In this document: positions 52,789 to 63,995 of the stretch, one piece after another
Layout: the number at the start of each line of letters is the position of its first letter
Position numbering within the stretch: position 1 is the first letter of the stretch
NCBI RefSeq assembly: GCF_900474295.1
Contig: NZ_UCOB01000008.1
Span: 1 to 64,000, forward strand
Direction: 5' to 3'
Length of the DNA: 64,000 nt
Source: Synechococcus sp. UW140
Lineage (GTDB): Bacteria > Cyanobacteriota > Cyanobacteriia > PCC-6307 > Cyanobiaceae
Notes under the pieces: generated by a model
Told to the model about the DNA's origin: nothing
The model's input: the letters and a program-made list of their open reading frames with translations, nothing else
The model's database searches: none
Made by a program: the position numbers and the translations under genes

Positions 52789-54453
52789 TTACGCCTGCGG
52801 GATGGCTGGAGCCTGGATGAGGGTTGACACAATGGGTGAACTACGAATCAGCGGAGCGGTTGGTTGGGTGATCCGTTCCATCGCCACCACATCCCGGTTC
52901 ACAAGTGCTTCGATTGAGCTGCTGTAGCTGTCGGTCATCAGGCGGGGATAGAGGCCGATACCGATGATGGGTACCAATAGGCAACCGATCACGTACACCT
53001 CGCGGGGCTCAGCATCCACAAGGTTCGTGTGCGACACCAGTTCGCTGTTCTCCTTGCCGAAAAAGATCTCGCGAAGCATGGAGAGCAGGTAGATCGGTGT
53101 CAGGATCACGCCCACTGCCGCTAGGCCGTCGATCACGATTCGGAAGGTGAGGCTATAGGCCTCGTCGGTCGCAAAGCCTGCAAACACCATTAGTTCGCTG
53201 ACGAAGCCGCTCATGCCAGGCAGCGCCAGGGATGCCAGGGAGCACACAGTCCAGAGGGCGAACATCACCCGCATCTTCTGCCCCACACCACCCATCTCAT
53301 CCAATTGGAGGGTATGGGTGCGGTCGTAGGTGGCTCCAACAAGGAAGAACAGACTGGCGCCAATCAGGCCGTGGCTGATCATCTGCAACATCGCCCCACT
53401 GGTGCCGAGGGAGCTGAAGCTGCCGATTCCAATCAGCACGAAACCCATGTGGCTGATTGAGCTGTAAGCGATCTTGCGTTTGAGGTTGCGTTGGGCGAAG
53501 GAGGTCAGGGCGGCATAGATGATGTTCACCACGCCAAGCACCACAAGCAGAGGGGCGAACTGAGCGTGGGCCTCCGGCAGCATCTCAGCGTTGAAGCGCA
53601 GCAAGGCGTAGCCGCCCATCTTGAGGAGGATGCCCGCAAGCAGCATGTGCACCGGTGCCGTGGCTTCCCCATGGGCATCCGGGAGCCAGGTGTGGAGCGG
53701 CACAATCGGTAGCTTCACGCCAAAGGCGATCAGCAAGCCTGCGTAACAGAGCAGTTGAAAGCCAGTGCCGAACCCTTTTTGGGCCAGCACGCTGTATTCG
53801 AAGTTGGGAGTGCCACCGCCGAAGAAGCCCATGGCGAGGGCTGCCAGCAGAATGAAAAGCGAGCTACCCGCGGTGTAGAGGATGAATTTTGTGGCTGCAT
53901 ATTGACGCCGCTTCCCACCCCAGATCGCCAGCAACAGGTAAACGGGGATGAGCTCCAGTTCCCAGGCCAGGAAAAACAAGAGCATGTCCTGCACAGCGAA
54001 AACGGCGATCTGACCGCCATCCATCGCCAGGATTAAGAAGAAGAACAGCTTGGGCTTAAAGGTGACAGGCCAGGCGGCCAGCACCGCCAATGCGGTGATG
54101 AAGCTGGTGAGCAGGATCAGCGGCATGGAGAGTCCGTCCGCGCCTACGGCCCATGTGAGGCCCAGATCCGGTAACCAGCTCACCCGTTCGGACAGCTGCA
54201 GGCCGCTGACCCCTGGGTCATAGCCATCCAGATAGGCGGCAACGGTGATCAGAAACGTGATCAGGGCGATGCCCAGCGCGAACCATCGCACTTGTTTTCC
54301 CTCCCCCTGGTCGGGGAAGAAAGGAACGATCAGGGCGCCGACGATCGGGAAAAGGATCGAAAGGCTCAGCCAGGGAACCCCCGCTGCGATCGCAGTGGCG
54401 GGGATGCCCACCGTCTGAGGATCGAAGGGAGGGCTGACGGCAAACTCCAGCAC
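52789..54453 (-). CDS. ndhD: NAD(P)H-quinone oxidoreductase subunit 4
   Basis: A 554-residue proton-pumping antiporter-like membrane subunit of NDH-1 with about 14 helices. [49 protein letters not shown] (conserved Glu), [48 protein letters not shown] (conserved Lys) and [18 protein letters not shown] are standard NdhD blocks. The GTG at 54453 is chosen as start because AAAAGG lies 7 bases upstream; an upstream TTG at 54459 is too close to that site. It follows ndhF in one transcription unit. Confidence 0.95.
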   Translation of the reverse strand: MLEFAVSPPFDPQTVGIPATAIAAGVPWLSLSILFPIVGALIVPFFPDQGEGKQVRWFALGIALITFLITVAAYLDGYDPGVSGLQLSERVSWLPDLGLTWAVGADGLSMPLILLTSFITALAVLAAWPVTFKPKLFFFLILAMDGGQIAVFAVQDMLLFFLAWELELIPVYLLLAIWGGKRRQYAATKFILYTAGSSLFILLAALAMGFFGGGTPNFEYSVLAQKGFGTGFQLLCYAGLLIAFGVKLPIVPLHTWLPDAHGEATAPVHMLLAGILLKMGGYALLRFNAEMLPEAHAQFAPLLVVLGVVNIIYAALTSFAQRNLKRKIAYSSISHMGFVLIGIGSFSSLGTSGAMLQMISHGLIGASLFFLVGATYDRTHTLQLDEMGGVGQKMRVMFALWTVCSLASLALPGMSGFVSELMVFAGFATDEAYSLTFRIVIDGLAAVGVILTPIYLLSMLREIFFGKENSELVSHTNLVDAEPREVYVIGCLLVPIIGIGLYPRLMTDSYSSSIEALVNRDVVAMERITQPTAPLIRSSPIVSTLIQAPAIPQA

Positions 54454-54569
54454 GTGCAAGCCTTTTCAGGTCTGCGTGGAGTGTAGAAACGTCTGGGCAC
54501 TTGGCAGCTTTCCATCTGCTTTGGGACACACAGCGTCAGACAAGCGGGTGCGTCCAAGTGAGGCCAGGC

Positions 54570-56582
54570 TCAGGTCATTGGTCCGCCGAGGGCTCCGAAC
54601 AGCACCACCATCGCGATCACTCCGCCAAACACAATCAGGGCATAGAACTGGACTCGGCCTGTCTCGAAATACTTGAGACCTTCGCCGCTGCCAAGGGTCA
54701 GGAGGCCGGTCAGATTGACCACGCCGTCCACAACCTTGGCGTCAACTTCCAGTACTTCTCTGGCGATTTTGCGGCTGCCGCGAACGAAGAGTTTCTCGTT
54801 GATGGCGTCTAAATACCATTTGTTGGCCAGGAAGGCATTGAGCGTCGGCACACGGGCTACCACCAGTTCTCCAAGATCAATGCGATGCAGGGCATAAGCC
54901 AGCACTGCAATGGTGATGCCTGTTAATGAGATGGCGACAGAGGCTCCCGCCAGGGGTAGAAATTCACCCCAGCTGAAGTGTTCTGCCATCTCAGCAGCTT
55001 CCTCGGGGTTGAGCAGTCCGGCGAAGCGACTGTTCCAGGGCGTTCCCAGCAGACCGATCAGGACGGACGGCACTGCCAGCACCGCAAGCGGCAGGGTCAT
55101 TGGCCAAGCGGACTCATGCACACTCTCAGCGTGGTGCCCATGGCCGTCATCGGCACTCTTGCCTGCGGCAGCCAGCAGCTCGGACTGAATCGTTTTGTCG
55201 TTGCCTCGAAACTCTCCCTCGAATGTCAGGAAGTAGAGGCGGAACATGTAGAAGGCGGTCATTCCTGCTGTGAGGAAGCCGACAGCCCAGAGCAACGGAA
55301 AGGTGTTGAAGGCCTGGCCAAGAATCTCGTCCTTGCTCCAGAAGCCAGCCAGCGGAGGAATGCCACTAATGGCCACACAGCCGATCAGAAATGTGATGGC
55401 TGTGATCGGCATCTTCTGGCGCAGGCCACCCATCAGGCGCATGTCCTGGGCGAGGACAGGTTCATGCCCCACGACATCTTCCATGGCATGGATGACTGAG
55501 CCTGAGCCGAGGAAGAGCATCGCCTTGAAGAAGGCATGGGTCACCAGGTGGAACATGCCGGCGACAGGAGCTCCGCAGCCCATCGCCAGCATCATGTAGC
55601 CGAGCTGTGACACCGTGCTGTACGCCAGCCCCTTTTTCAGGTCCATCTGGGTGAGAGCGATTGAGGCCCCCAGGAAGCAGGTGATGGCACCCACCACGGC
55701 AATGACCAGGCCGACGCTTGGGAATTGGGCGTAGAGAGGTTCAAGACGGGCCACCAGGAAGACGCCTGCCGCCACCATGGTGGCGGCGTGGATCAGGGCG
55801 GAGATGGGCGTAGGGCCCTCCATCGCGTCGGGTAGCCAAACATGCAAAGGGAACTGGGCCGATTTGGCCATCGGACCCATGAACACGAACAGGCAAAGGG
55901 CAATCGCGGCCCAGCCAGGCACCGTGCCATTGCTCATGGCAGCGGAGAGACCATCAGCGATTCCCTGGAAATCAAAGCTGCCCGTGGCCCAAAAGAGGCC
56001 GAGAATGCCGAGCAGCAACCCGAAGTCACCAACACGGTTGACGATGAATGCTTTTTGAGCGGCGTGGGCGGCACCGTCGCGGTCGTACCAGAAGCCCACG
56101 AGCAGGTAGGAACACATTCCCACCAACTCCCAAAACACGTAAATCTCAAGCAGGTTGGGGCTAATCACCAGACCCAGCATCGAGCTGCTGAAAAGGGCCA
56201 GGTAGGTGAAGAAGCGCACGTAGCTCTTGTCGTGAGCCATGTAGCCGTGGGAGTAGATCAGCACCAGAAAGGCGATGGTCGTCACCAGGGCAAGCATCAC
56301 GGATCCGAGTGGATCCACCACGAAGCCCATCGGCAGGCTGAAACTGCCTGCGCTGGCCCATACGAATAGATGCTCGACAGGAGGGGCTCCTCCCAGTTGT
56401 TCAAACAGCACCGCGTAACTGATCACCGCGGCAGCTCCCACACAGCTGAGGAGGAGAACGGCCACCGGCTTGCGCAGTCGGTTGATCGTGCGGTTGAAAC
56501 TGATCAGTCCCATGCCTGTGATCAGTGCTCCGATCAGAGGGAGCACTGGGATCAACCAGGCGTAATCAGCGGCCGAGTGCAT
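54570..56582 (-). CDS. ndhF: NAD(P)H-quinone oxidoreductase subunit 5
   Basis: A 670-residue NDH-1 subunit, the largest antiporter-like protein of the membrane arm. YAWLIPVLPLIGALITGMGLISF begins the family, and GFVVDPLGSVMLALVTTIAFLVLIYSHGYM, NLLEIYVFWELVGMCSYLLVGFWYDRDGAAHAAQKAFIVNRVGDFGLLLGI, FPLHVWLPDAMEGPTPISALIHAATMVAAGVFLVARL and the C-terminal lateral helix region match NdhF1. The pair ndhF1/ndhD1 belongs to the respiratory/cyclic NDH-1 form rather than the CO2-uptake forms, judged by gene context without cup genes. A 116-base gap to ndhD follows. Confidence 0.95.
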   Translation of the reverse strand: MHSAADYAWLIPVLPLIGALITGMGLISFNRTINRLRKPVAVLLLSCVGAAAVISYAVLFEQLGGAPPVEHLFVWASAGSFSLPMGFVVDPLGSVMLALVTTIAFLVLIYSHGYMAHDKSYVRFFTYLALFSSSMLGLVISPNLLEIYVFWELVGMCSYLLVGFWYDRDGAAHAAQKAFIVNRVGDFGLLLGILGLFWATGSFDFQGIADGLSAAMSNGTVPGWAAIALCLFVFMGPMAKSAQFPLHVWLPDAMEGPTPISALIHAATMVAAGVFLVARLEPLYAQFPSVGLVIAVVGAITCFLGASIALTQMDLKKGLAYSTVSQLGYMMLAMGCGAPVAGMFHLVTHAFFKAMLFLGSGSVIHAMEDVVGHEPVLAQDMRLMGGLRQKMPITAITFLIGCVAISGIPPLAGFWSKDEILGQAFNTFPLLWAVGFLTAGMTAFYMFRLYFLTFEGEFRGNDKTIQSELLAAAGKSADDGHGHHAESVHESAWPMTLPLAVLAVPSVLIGLLGTPWNSRFAGLLNPEEAAEMAEHFSWGEFLPLAGASVAISLTGITIAVLAYALHRIDLGELVVARVPTLNAFLANKWYLDAINEKLFVRGSRKIAREVLEVDAKVVDGVVNLTGLLTLGSGEGLKYFETGRVQFYALIVFGGVIAMVVLFGALGGPMT

Positions 56583-56616
56583 CCGGTCGAGGCAGGCTGA
56601 GAGGAGTGTAGGCAGC

Positions 56617-57363
56617 TCAGCCGAGCAGGCTCTCTAGCCGTGAGTGCAGAAAGACAGTGGTGCCGATTGGAATCCAGCGGTGGGCCCACCAGAAAACCCC
56701 CACGGCGATTGCAATTCCCAGTTGGGCTGGGCGCAGGAACTCACTCCATATCAAGGGTTGCCGACCATCCAGCACAGCCAGGAAGGGCAGCACTGAAGTG
56801 TTCGCGAGCAATTCATCGAAGGCTGTGCCGAATCGCTGACGCAGGCGGCGATCGCCATGCCAGATCGCGAACAGGTGATGGCCAATCAGGCCGATGCAGG
56901 TGACAAGCATGAAGCTGCTGCCGATCCAAAGGGCATGGCTGAAGCACCAGAGCACCTGGCCGATGGCTTGAGGATGGCGGCTGATCCGGATAATCCCCGT
57001 GGCATACATGCGCACTTGGGGCTTGAGCACTGCTGGAATCTCCAGCAGGTTGTAGGTAGCTGGATAGAGGAAGAGAAAACTGATGGCTGTCAGCACCCAA
57101 ATCACTGGAACGATTCCAGGCGTGCCTTGGAGATTCCAGAGGCGCAGGCCGTCATAGCGGTGGGCCAGAAAGTAACCGATCACGACCACCGCGCTGGGAA
57201 TGCTGGCGGCGGCAAACAGCAGCCGCCATGCCCTGGCTCCGATGCGTTTCTCTGCCTCAGTGCGCAATGCGGCTCCGCCGCTGTGGATCACCGCGAACAA
57301 CACCAAGAGACCCAGCATCACCAGGCTGCTGTGGTGCACGGTGCCAGGGATGGCTTCGACCAC
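56617..57363 (-). CDS. NnrU family membrane protein, possible 15-cis-zeta-carotene isomerase (Z-ISO)
   Basis: A 248-residue membrane protein with about six hydrophobic segments, from a GTG at 57363. FAVIHSGGAALRTEAEKRIGARAWRLLFAAASIPSAVVV, YDGLRLWNLQGTPG and GIIRISRHPQAIGQVLWCFSHALW are NnrU-family blocks. The plant carotenoid enzyme Z-ISO is an NnrU-family heme b protein with two His ligands, and cyanobacteria have a homologue in the same pathway; the His residues in HSG and RHP positions here could serve. The neighbouring rbcR, crtP and crtB make a carotenoid role plausible. Divergent from rbcR with a 127-base gap. Confidence 0.8.
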   Translation of the reverse strand: MVEAIPGTVHHSSLVMLGLLVLFAVIHSGGAALRTEAEKRIGARAWRLLFAAASIPSAVVVIGYFLAHRYDGLRLWNLQGTPGIVPVIWVLTAISFLFLYPATYNLLEIPAVLKPQVRMYATGIIRISRHPQAIGQVLWCFSHALWIGSSFMLVTCIGLIGHHLFAIWHGDRRLRQRFGTAFDELLANTSVLPFLAVLDGRQPLIWSEFLRPAQLGIAIAVGVFWWAHRWIPIGTTVFLHSRLESLLG

Positions 57364-57490
57364 GGAGTGCTGCTCTCAACAATCTGCTGATTCTGGAAGC
57401 TGGTGTGTCCGGCGGTGAGCACGCGATCCATCAAGGCCGACATCCCACCTACAGTTTTTGTGTTCTTCCTGCCCGGGTGCGCAGGCCCCT

Positions 57491-58516
57491 ATGGCCGATC
57501 TGCCCTTCACCCTGGATCAACTGCGCATTCTGCGGGCCATCGTCAGCGAGGGCAGTTTTAAAAAAGCAGCTGACAGTCTGTTTGTGACCCAGCCGGCGGT
57601 GAGCCTGCAGATTCAGAACCTCGAGAAGCAGCTCGAGGTGTCGCTGTTCGACCGTGGCGGTCGCAAGGCTCAGCTCACAGAGGCCGGCCATCTGCTTCTC
57701 GGCTACTGCGACCGGATCCTTAGCCAGTGTCATGAGGCTTGCCGTGCTCTGGATGACCTTCACAACCTCAAGGGAGGCTCGCTGGTGGTCGGTGCAAGTC
57801 AGACCACCGGCACCTATCTGATGCCTCGGATGATCGGCCTATTCCGGCAGAAATATCCGGAGGTGGCGGTTCAGCTGCATGTTCACAGCACCAGGCGCAC
57901 TGGCTGGAGCGTTGCCAATGGTCAGATTGATCTGGCAATCATCGGTGGGGAATTGCCTCCTGAGCTGAATGAGCTGCTGCAGGTTGTGCCCTATGCCAGT
58001 GATGAACTTGCACTCGTACTGCCGGTCAAGCACCCTTTGGCCCGGTTGATGGAATTGAGCAAGGACGATCTTTATCGGCTGGGTTTTGTCTGTCTCGATT
58101 CCCAGTCCACCACGCGAAAGATGGTGGATCAGTTACTGGCGCGTTCTGGGCTTGATGTGCAGCGGCTGCGGATCGAGATGGAGCTCAACTCGCTCGAGGC
58201 CATCAAGAATGCTGTCCAGGCTGGATTGGGAGCAGCGTTTCTGCCGGTGGTCTCAATCGAGCGAGAGCTCAATGCCGGCACTCTCCATAAACCAGCGGTG
58301 GTGGACCTGCAGGTGCGCCGACAGTTGAAGTTGATCAGTCACCCTGCTCGCTATTGCTCCAGGGCGTCAGATGCGTTTCGCAGGGATGTCCTGCCACTCT
58401 TCGCGAGTCCTGATAGCCCTTTGCGTCAGCTCCGTAGCGGTCAGGCTCACCAGCAGGCCCCGACTGAGAAGTCAGCCGGGGACGGGGATGCCGATGCCCG
58501 CCTTACTCAGAACTGA
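57491..58516 (+). CDS. rbcR: LysR-type transcriptional regulator RbcR
   Basis: A 341-residue LysR regulator. [72 protein letters not shown] is the DNA-binding helix-turn-helix of the RbcR/NdhR/CmpR group, and [58 protein letters not shown] the sensor domain. RbcR activates RuBisCO genes in cyanobacteria and red-algal plastids. The start at 57491 is set by the family N-terminus. Its 3' end overlaps the convergent DUF3172 gene by 10 bases. Confidence 0.87.
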   Translation: MADLPFTLDQLRILRAIVSEGSFKKAADSLFVTQPAVSLQIQNLEKQLEVSLFDRGGRKAQLTEAGHLLLGYCDRILSQCHEACRALDDLHNLKGGSLVVGASQTTGTYLMPRMIGLFRQKYPEVAVQLHVHSTRRTGWSVANGQIDLAIIGGELPPELNELLQVVPYASDELALVLPVKHPLARLMELSKDDLYRLGFVCLDSQSTTRKMVDQLLARSGLDVQRLRIEMELNSLEAIKNAVQAGLGAAFLPVVSIERELNAGTLHKPAVVDLQVRRQLKLISHPARYCSRASDAFRRDVLPLFASPDSPLRQLRSGQAHQQAPTEKSAGDGDADARLTQN

Positions 58517-59112
58517 TCGGCCTCTGGGGTTAGGCCCACCGAGTCATCAGCAACGCCCTTCGTGATGAATTTGTTTTCGCGGATGTCGGTCTGATAAACG
58601 CAGCGAACCATTGGTTTGTCGCGGATCGAGCCGATGTAAGCGAAGGTGTTCATCCGCTGCTTGCACTCCCTTTCCTGGGCCGGTGTGATCGCCCCCTCTT
58701 TACGCAGCACAGCCCAGTTTTCTCTGCGGATTACACAGCCGGCCTGGAGCGCTGGCTGGGTGACGAAGCTGCTGACGGGGTTCATGGTTGTGTACATCTC
58801 CAAGTCCATGACATAGGCACTCGCTCCCCACTGCCGGCAGAACTCCGGATCCGGAACAGCCATATCCAGCTGCTGACTGCTGGCGATGTTGCCCTGATCG
58901 CCTTGGGTGGTACTGGTTACGGCACTGCCAATGCCGATTCCCACCACAAGAATTCCCGCCAGCACAGCCACGCTGGCGGTGTTGAATTTCAGCCCTCCGG
59001 GACCGGATGGACCTCCCCCTTGGGGTGGGGATGGGGGTCGGGAGCGCCTGGACCGCGGCCGTTCGTACCCCCCCTGGTCATAGCGCGGGCGGTCGTAGGG
59101 GGAGCGGCTCAC
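58507..59112 (-). CDS. DUF3172 protein, membrane-anchored
   Basis: A 201-residue protein with an Arg/Pro/Gly-rich, low-complexity N-terminus ([23 protein letters not shown]), one membrane helix (about residues 46-66) and an exported C-terminal domain with three to four cysteines ([59 protein letters not shown]). It matches the cyanobacterial DUF3172 family, of unknown role. The cysteines may form disulfides outside the cytoplasm. Its start overlaps the ndhM stop by four bases (ATGA), so it is probably translated with ndhM. Confidence 0.8.
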   Translation of the reverse strand: MSRSPYDRPRYDQGGYERPRSRRSRPPSPPQGGGPSGPGGLKFNTASVAVLAGILVVGIGIGSAVTSTTQGDQGNIASSQQLDMAVPDPEFCRQWGASAYVMDLEMYTTMNPVSSFVTQPALQAGCVIRRENWAVLRKEGAITPAQERECKQRMNTFAYIGSIRDKPMVRCVYQTDIRENKFITKGVADDSVGLTPEADQF

Positions 59113-59456
59113 AGCAGTTCAGGAGATCGGGGCAGGCCCATCGAATAGTTGAGGACGCGACAATCCGGGTTGTAGCTCAGTTCACCCGCCTGAAGCAGCT
59201 GTCGGATGCATCCCTCGAGTTCTGTGCCGATGCGGCGAAGGTTGTAGTCACTCAGTTCGGCACCGCTGTGGCTGTCCACAAGATCCCTAAATCGCTGCTG
59301 AACAGTGGCAACGGTGTTGTCAGTCCAGATGAATTCGTTGTCGGGATCAAGGTCCAGGGTGAGCTGCTCTGGGTCTGGAACGAGGTTCTTGTTCTCCACC
59401 TTGGCTGTGAACAGCCGTACGTGACGGGTGGTGCACTTCAGCAGGGTCTCGGCCAT
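59109..59456 (-). CDS. ndhM: NAD(P)H-quinone oxidoreductase subunit M
   Basis: A 115-residue cyanobacterial/plastid-specific subunit of the NDH-1 peripheral arm. [37 protein letters not shown] is the diagnostic N-terminus, and [43 protein letters not shown] the C-terminal half. The start at 59456 is set by this pattern; the extended upstream frame runs into the crtP promoter region. It is divergent from crtP and followed by the DUF3172 gene. Confidence 0.95.
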   Translation of the reverse strand: MAETLLKCTTRHVRLFTAKVENKNLVPDPEQLTLDLDPDNEFIWTDNTVATVQQRFRDLVDSHSGAELSDYNLRRIGTELEGCIRQLLQAGELSYNPDCRVLNYSMGLPRSPELL

Positions 59457-59534
59457 GGCAACGACGGTCCCCGAGGGGATCAGGACGGCGGATGATCCGA
59501 CTTTAGGAAGCAAGTGGGGGAGGGCTGCTTTTAA

Positions 59535-60980
<1,446 letters not shown>

Positions 60981-60983
60981 GTC

Positions 60984-61892
60984 ATGCCCCTCGCCGCACC
61001 GGATCTCGACGCTGCCTACGAGAGTTGTCGGCAAGAGACCGCGACTTGGGCGAAAACGTTCTACCTCGGAACGCTTCTCCTCCCTTCCGAGAAGCGAAGA
61101 GCGATTTGGGCGATCTATGTCTGGTGCCGTCGTACGGATGAACTGATGGACAGTGCCGAGGCCCAGGCCAGGCCCGTGTCCGAGCTGGCGGATCGCCTCG
61201 ATCGCTGGGAAGAGAACACCCGTGGGATCTTCTCCGGGCAGGTCAAGAGTGACCTGGATGCGGTGATGGTGGACACCCTTGAGCGATTCCCCCAGTCGAT
61301 CCAGCCCTATCTCGACATGATCGAAGGGCAGCGCATGGATCTCACTTGGACGCGCTACGCAACCTTTGACGATCTGCGCCTCTATTGCTATCGGGTCGCT
61401 GGCACTGTGGGCTTGATGACCCAGGGGGTGATGGGGCTGGATGCGGCTTACACCACGGCACCCTGGAGCGACGTGCCGAACACGTCGGATGCAGCCGTCG
61501 CTCTGGGTATCGCCAACCAGCTCACCAATATCCTGCGCGATGTTGGCGAGGATCGGGGCCGCGGCAGGATCTATTTGCCTCAGGAGGATCTAGCCCGTTT
61601 TGGCTACAGCGAGGACGATCTGCTCGCTGGCCGTCTCAACGACGCCTGGCGGGAACTGATGGCTTTCCAATTGGAACGGGCTCGCGCTTGGTTCGCTCGT
61701 TCGGAGGCTGGTATCCGCTGGCTGTCAGCCGATGCCCGCTGGCCGGTTTGGACGTCATTGCGTTTGTACCGCGGCATCCTCGACGTGATTGAGCAGCTTG
61801 ACTACGACGTCTTCCAGAATCGGGCCTATGTGGGCCGTCTGGGGAAGATGCTCGAATTACCCCGTTCGTTTGTGATTGCTCAGACGCGTTGA
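60984..61892 (+). CDS. crtB: 15-cis-phytoene synthase
   Basis: A 302-residue prenyltransferase that joins two geranylgeranyl diphosphates into phytoene, the first committed carotenoid step. SCRQETATWAKTFYLGTLLLPSEKRRAIWAIYVWCRRTDELMDS carries the first Asp-rich motif (DELMD), and ANQLTNILRDVGEDRGRGRIYLPQEDL the second (DVGED). Length is standard. It follows crtP directly, the common crtP-crtB order in cyanobacteria. Confidence 0.97.
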   Translation: MPLAAPDLDAAYESCRQETATWAKTFYLGTLLLPSEKRRAIWAIYVWCRRTDELMDSAEAQARPVSELADRLDRWEENTRGIFSGQVKSDLDAVMVDTLERFPQSIQPYLDMIEGQRMDLTWTRYATFDDLRLYCYRVAGTVGLMTQGVMGLDAAYTTAPWSDVPNTSDAAVALGIANQLTNILRDVGEDRGRGRIYLPQEDLARFGYSEDDLLAGRLNDAWRELMAFQLERARAWFARSEAGIRWLSADARWPVWTSLRLYRGILDVIEQLDYDVFQNRAYVGRLGKMLELPRSFVIAQTR

Positions 61893-61923
61893 GTCAGGAG
61901 CTCTCAGGCTCGGCATCCGCCAT

Positions 61924-61951
61924 CAAAAAAGCCCGAGATTGAACTCAGGCT
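61924..61951 (-). terminator. Rho-independent terminator of the RRM protein gene
   Basis: On the minus strand AGCCTGAG-TTCAAT-CTCGGGCT forms an 8-bp stem (one G-U pair) with a 6-base loop, followed directly by a T-run (TTTTTT). It lies about 27 bases after the stop of the RRM gene, so it terminates that transcript. On the plus strand no T-run follows the stem, so crtB is probably not terminated here in the same way. Confidence 0.8.
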
Positions 61952-61977
61952 CCTGATGGGTTCAATTCGACCGCTTG

Positions 61978-62406
61978 TCAGACAGCGGTCTTTTGGTTGC
62001 CCAGGAGATCCTTGAGTTTGGAGAGTTCACCAGCCCAGCGGGGGTCAGGAGCTTCTTCTGCCTTGGCATCACTATGAACCACTTTGTTCACAGCCTTGCG
62101 GGCGGTACCAGGCGCATGCGAAGCACCAGGACCACGTCGGCCACCACCGGCATTGTTGTCGCGACGCTCTGAGCGCTCTACGCGCAGGGCGTTGCCGCCA
62201 AAGTCCTTACCGTTGAGCTGCTCAATGACGGCATCAGCGACTTTCTCGTCGTTGATGTTGGCAAACCCAAAACCGCGGCAGGTGCCGGTTTCACGGTCGA
62301 GCACGGCTTTGAAACGGATTCCTTCCCCGATGCTGGCGAGCTGACTCTCAAGCTCCTTGGAATCAAAAGACTGCGGCAAGTTGCCGACGTAAAGGCGAAC
62401 GCTCAT
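61978..62406 (-). CDS. RNA-binding protein with one RRM domain
   Basis: A 142-residue protein with one RRM: RLYVGNLPQSFDSKELESQLASIGEGIRFKAVLDRETGTCRGFGFANINDEKVADAVIEQLNGKDFGGNALRVERSE, in which RNP2 is LYVGNL and RNP1 is CRGFGFANI. The C-terminal region has a Gly/Arg stretch and a charged tail (GELSKLKDLLGNQ). Cyanobacterial Rbp proteins of this type bind mRNA and are linked with cold response; single-RRM members are also found near thylakoids. A terminator follows. Confidence 0.92.
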   Translation of the reverse strand: MSVRLYVGNLPQSFDSKELESQLASIGEGIRFKAVLDRETGTCRGFGFANINDEKVADAVIEQLNGKDFGGNALRVERSERRDNNAGGGRRGPGASHAPGTARKAVNKVVHSDAKAEEAPDPRWAGELSKLKDLLGNQKTAV

Positions 62407-62467
62407 GGGAGGAGGGGAAGGAATAAAGATCCGGTCAGTTCGATCGGTGTCGACACTGCAATGGCAG

Positions 62468-63745
62468 TTAATCACAGCGTGGTCGGCTGGCTGGGGCGTC
62501 TGCCGAGGCCTGTCCCTCGTCTTGTAACCATGCCCGGGCTGTAGCCAATGCGACTTTTTGACTGCTCAGACGCCCGAATGCCTGCTCCAGCGCCAGGTGT
62601 CGCAGCAGACGACCAAGGAGCGGACCTGGGGCGATGTTCAGCTCTTTCTGGAGGGTGTTTCCGTCGAGGGGCGAGCGAGGATGAAACAGCCGGTCATCCG
62701 GATTTCGCCAGCGTTCCAACCACTGTCCCTGGGAAGCTTGCGGTAGCTGAAGGATCAGAGCGGGTAGATCGGCAGCCAATTCGGAGTGGAGGCGGAGTCG
62801 TTCCTCCGGGGTCAGGCTCGCAAAGCTTTGGCCGTCATCTTGTGACAGCCACCGTCGTAGCTGGCAGCAGCGATGGATCTGCCTGCGACTGAAGCGCAGC
62901 TGCTTGAGGCCATCGTCGCTCAAGAGCTGGGTGAGGCGGAGAAGCGGAAGCGCAAGCTGGCGTTCCTCAGTGGTGAGCAGGCTGCTGTGCTGCTCCAGTT
63001 GTGATCCCGGCCCCACTGCCGCTTCAGCATCCGGCATCGACCAGGGCTGCAGCAGTTGGCTGCTGCGCAGCTGATCCATGGCTTGGTCAGCCGCCGGGGC
63101 CTGTACGAGCTTGGTGAGTTCGGCCTGGATTCGTTCCGGTGCAGCGTGCGGAAGCCTGTGGCTGTGGCGCTGGAGCAGCGACCAGGTGGAGGTGGCGATT
63201 GTGAAGCCCAGCTCTGCGGCGATGCGGATGCCACGCAGTAGACGCAAGGGATCATCGATCAGGTTGTGTTCCCCAACGGCCGTCAGCAAACCTGCCTTGA
63301 GGTCAGCAAGACCGCCGGTTGGATCAACCAGCCTTGGGCTGCTGCCCAGTTCCAAGGCAATGGCGTTGATTCGGTAGTCGCGCCGTTGCAGATCCGCTTC
63401 CAGGTTTGGACCCTCCTGTCGGGCGAGGTCGATCGTCCAACCCTGCACCACGAGCCGGGCCATGTCGCGTGCTTGATCCAAGACGACGCAAGCCCCGCCA
63501 TAGCTCTTTGCGAGTTGTCTTGCGGTGTGCAGGGCGCCGTCCGGGACGATCAGGTCGAGATCTGGGGTAGGGCTCAGACGACCCAGCAGTGCATCGCGAA
63601 CAGCTCCACCCACCAAGGCGCTGCCTGCGGGAAAGGCAGTTGTGGGAACTGGCCATTGCTCTGGAGCCACTGCCTTGAGCAGCAAACTCGTCTGAAGTGT
63701 CGGTTCGGCCTCCAGAATGGGACCCTCAGCGGCTGGGGGAGGCAT
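62468..63745 (-). CDS. cca: CCA tRNA nucleotidyltransferase / poly(A) polymerase family
   Basis: A 425-residue class II nucleotidyltransferase that adds CCA to tRNA 3' ends. SALVGGAVRDALLGRLSPTPDLDLIVPDGA contains the GG and DxD motifs of the palm, EADLQRRDYRINAIALEL and LIDDPLRLLRGIRIAAELGF the head/neck motifs. The start is uncertain: the ATG at 63745 (MPPPAAEG) shares CATG with the divergent ycf34, and a later non-ATG start is possible because family similarity begins some 30 residues in. The poly(A) polymerase alternative cannot be excluded, but domain order fits CCA-adding enzymes. Confidence 0.85.
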   Translation of the reverse strand: MPPPAAEGPILEAEPTLQTSLLLKAVAPEQWPVPTTAFPAGSALVGGAVRDALLGRLSPTPDLDLIVPDGALHTARQLAKSYGGACVVLDQARDMARLVVQGWTIDLARQEGPNLEADLQRRDYRINAIALELGSSPRLVDPTGGLADLKAGLLTAVGEHNLIDDPLRLLRGIRIAAELGFTIATSTWSLLQRHSHRLPHAAPERIQAELTKLVQAPAADQAMDQLRSSQLLQPWSMPDAEAAVGPGSQLEQHSSLLTTEERQLALPLLRLTQLLSDDGLKQLRFSRRQIHRCCQLRRWLSQDDGQSFASLTPEERLRLHSELAADLPALILQLPQASQGQWLERWRNPDDRLFHPRSPLDGNTLQKELNIAPGPLLGRLLRHLALEQAFGRLSSQKVALATARAWLQDEGQASADAPASRPRCD

Positions 63746-63995
63746 GTGCATCTGCGTTGATTGCCGCTGGGTCGATCGTTGTCAGGCCTATCACGCGGTG
63801 GAACGTCAACATGGCGCACTCCATCTCACGCAGGACCCGGATGTGGTGCCGGAGCAACCCAAGATTCACATCAGTGTTGTTGATCTTCCCGGTGGTGGTG
63901 CGGGTGTGGAGTGGGATGTGCGTCATTGCGGCAGCTTCGAGTCGGAGCCAGGTCGCTGGCAGCGTCTCCGACCCGGTGCGGAGTTGCCCCGATGA
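63744..63995 (+). CDS. ycf34: Ycf34 iron-sulfur protein
   Basis: An 83-residue protein starting MCICVDCRWVDRCQAYHAVERQHGA, with Cys2, Cys4, Cys7 and Cys13 in the CxCxxCxxxxxC pattern of Ycf34, a protein conserved in cyanobacteria and red-algal plastids. In Synechocystis it is reported to bind an iron-sulfur cluster and to affect photosynthetic electron transport. The middle (QDPDVVPEQPKIHISVVDLP) also fits the family. The start overlaps the divergent cca start in a CATG, and the stop overlaps the next start (ATGA). Confidence 0.9.
   Translation: MCICVDCRWVDRCQAYHAVERQHGALHLTQDPDVVPEQPKIHISVVDLPGGGAGVEWDVRHCGSFESEPGRWQRLRPGAELPR

Noticed and set aside
61955-61980. GGTTCAATTCGACC, which resembles a tRNA T-loop
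   Set aside because: No acceptor, D- or anticodon arm can be drawn around it, and the flanking bases do not pair as a T-stem.
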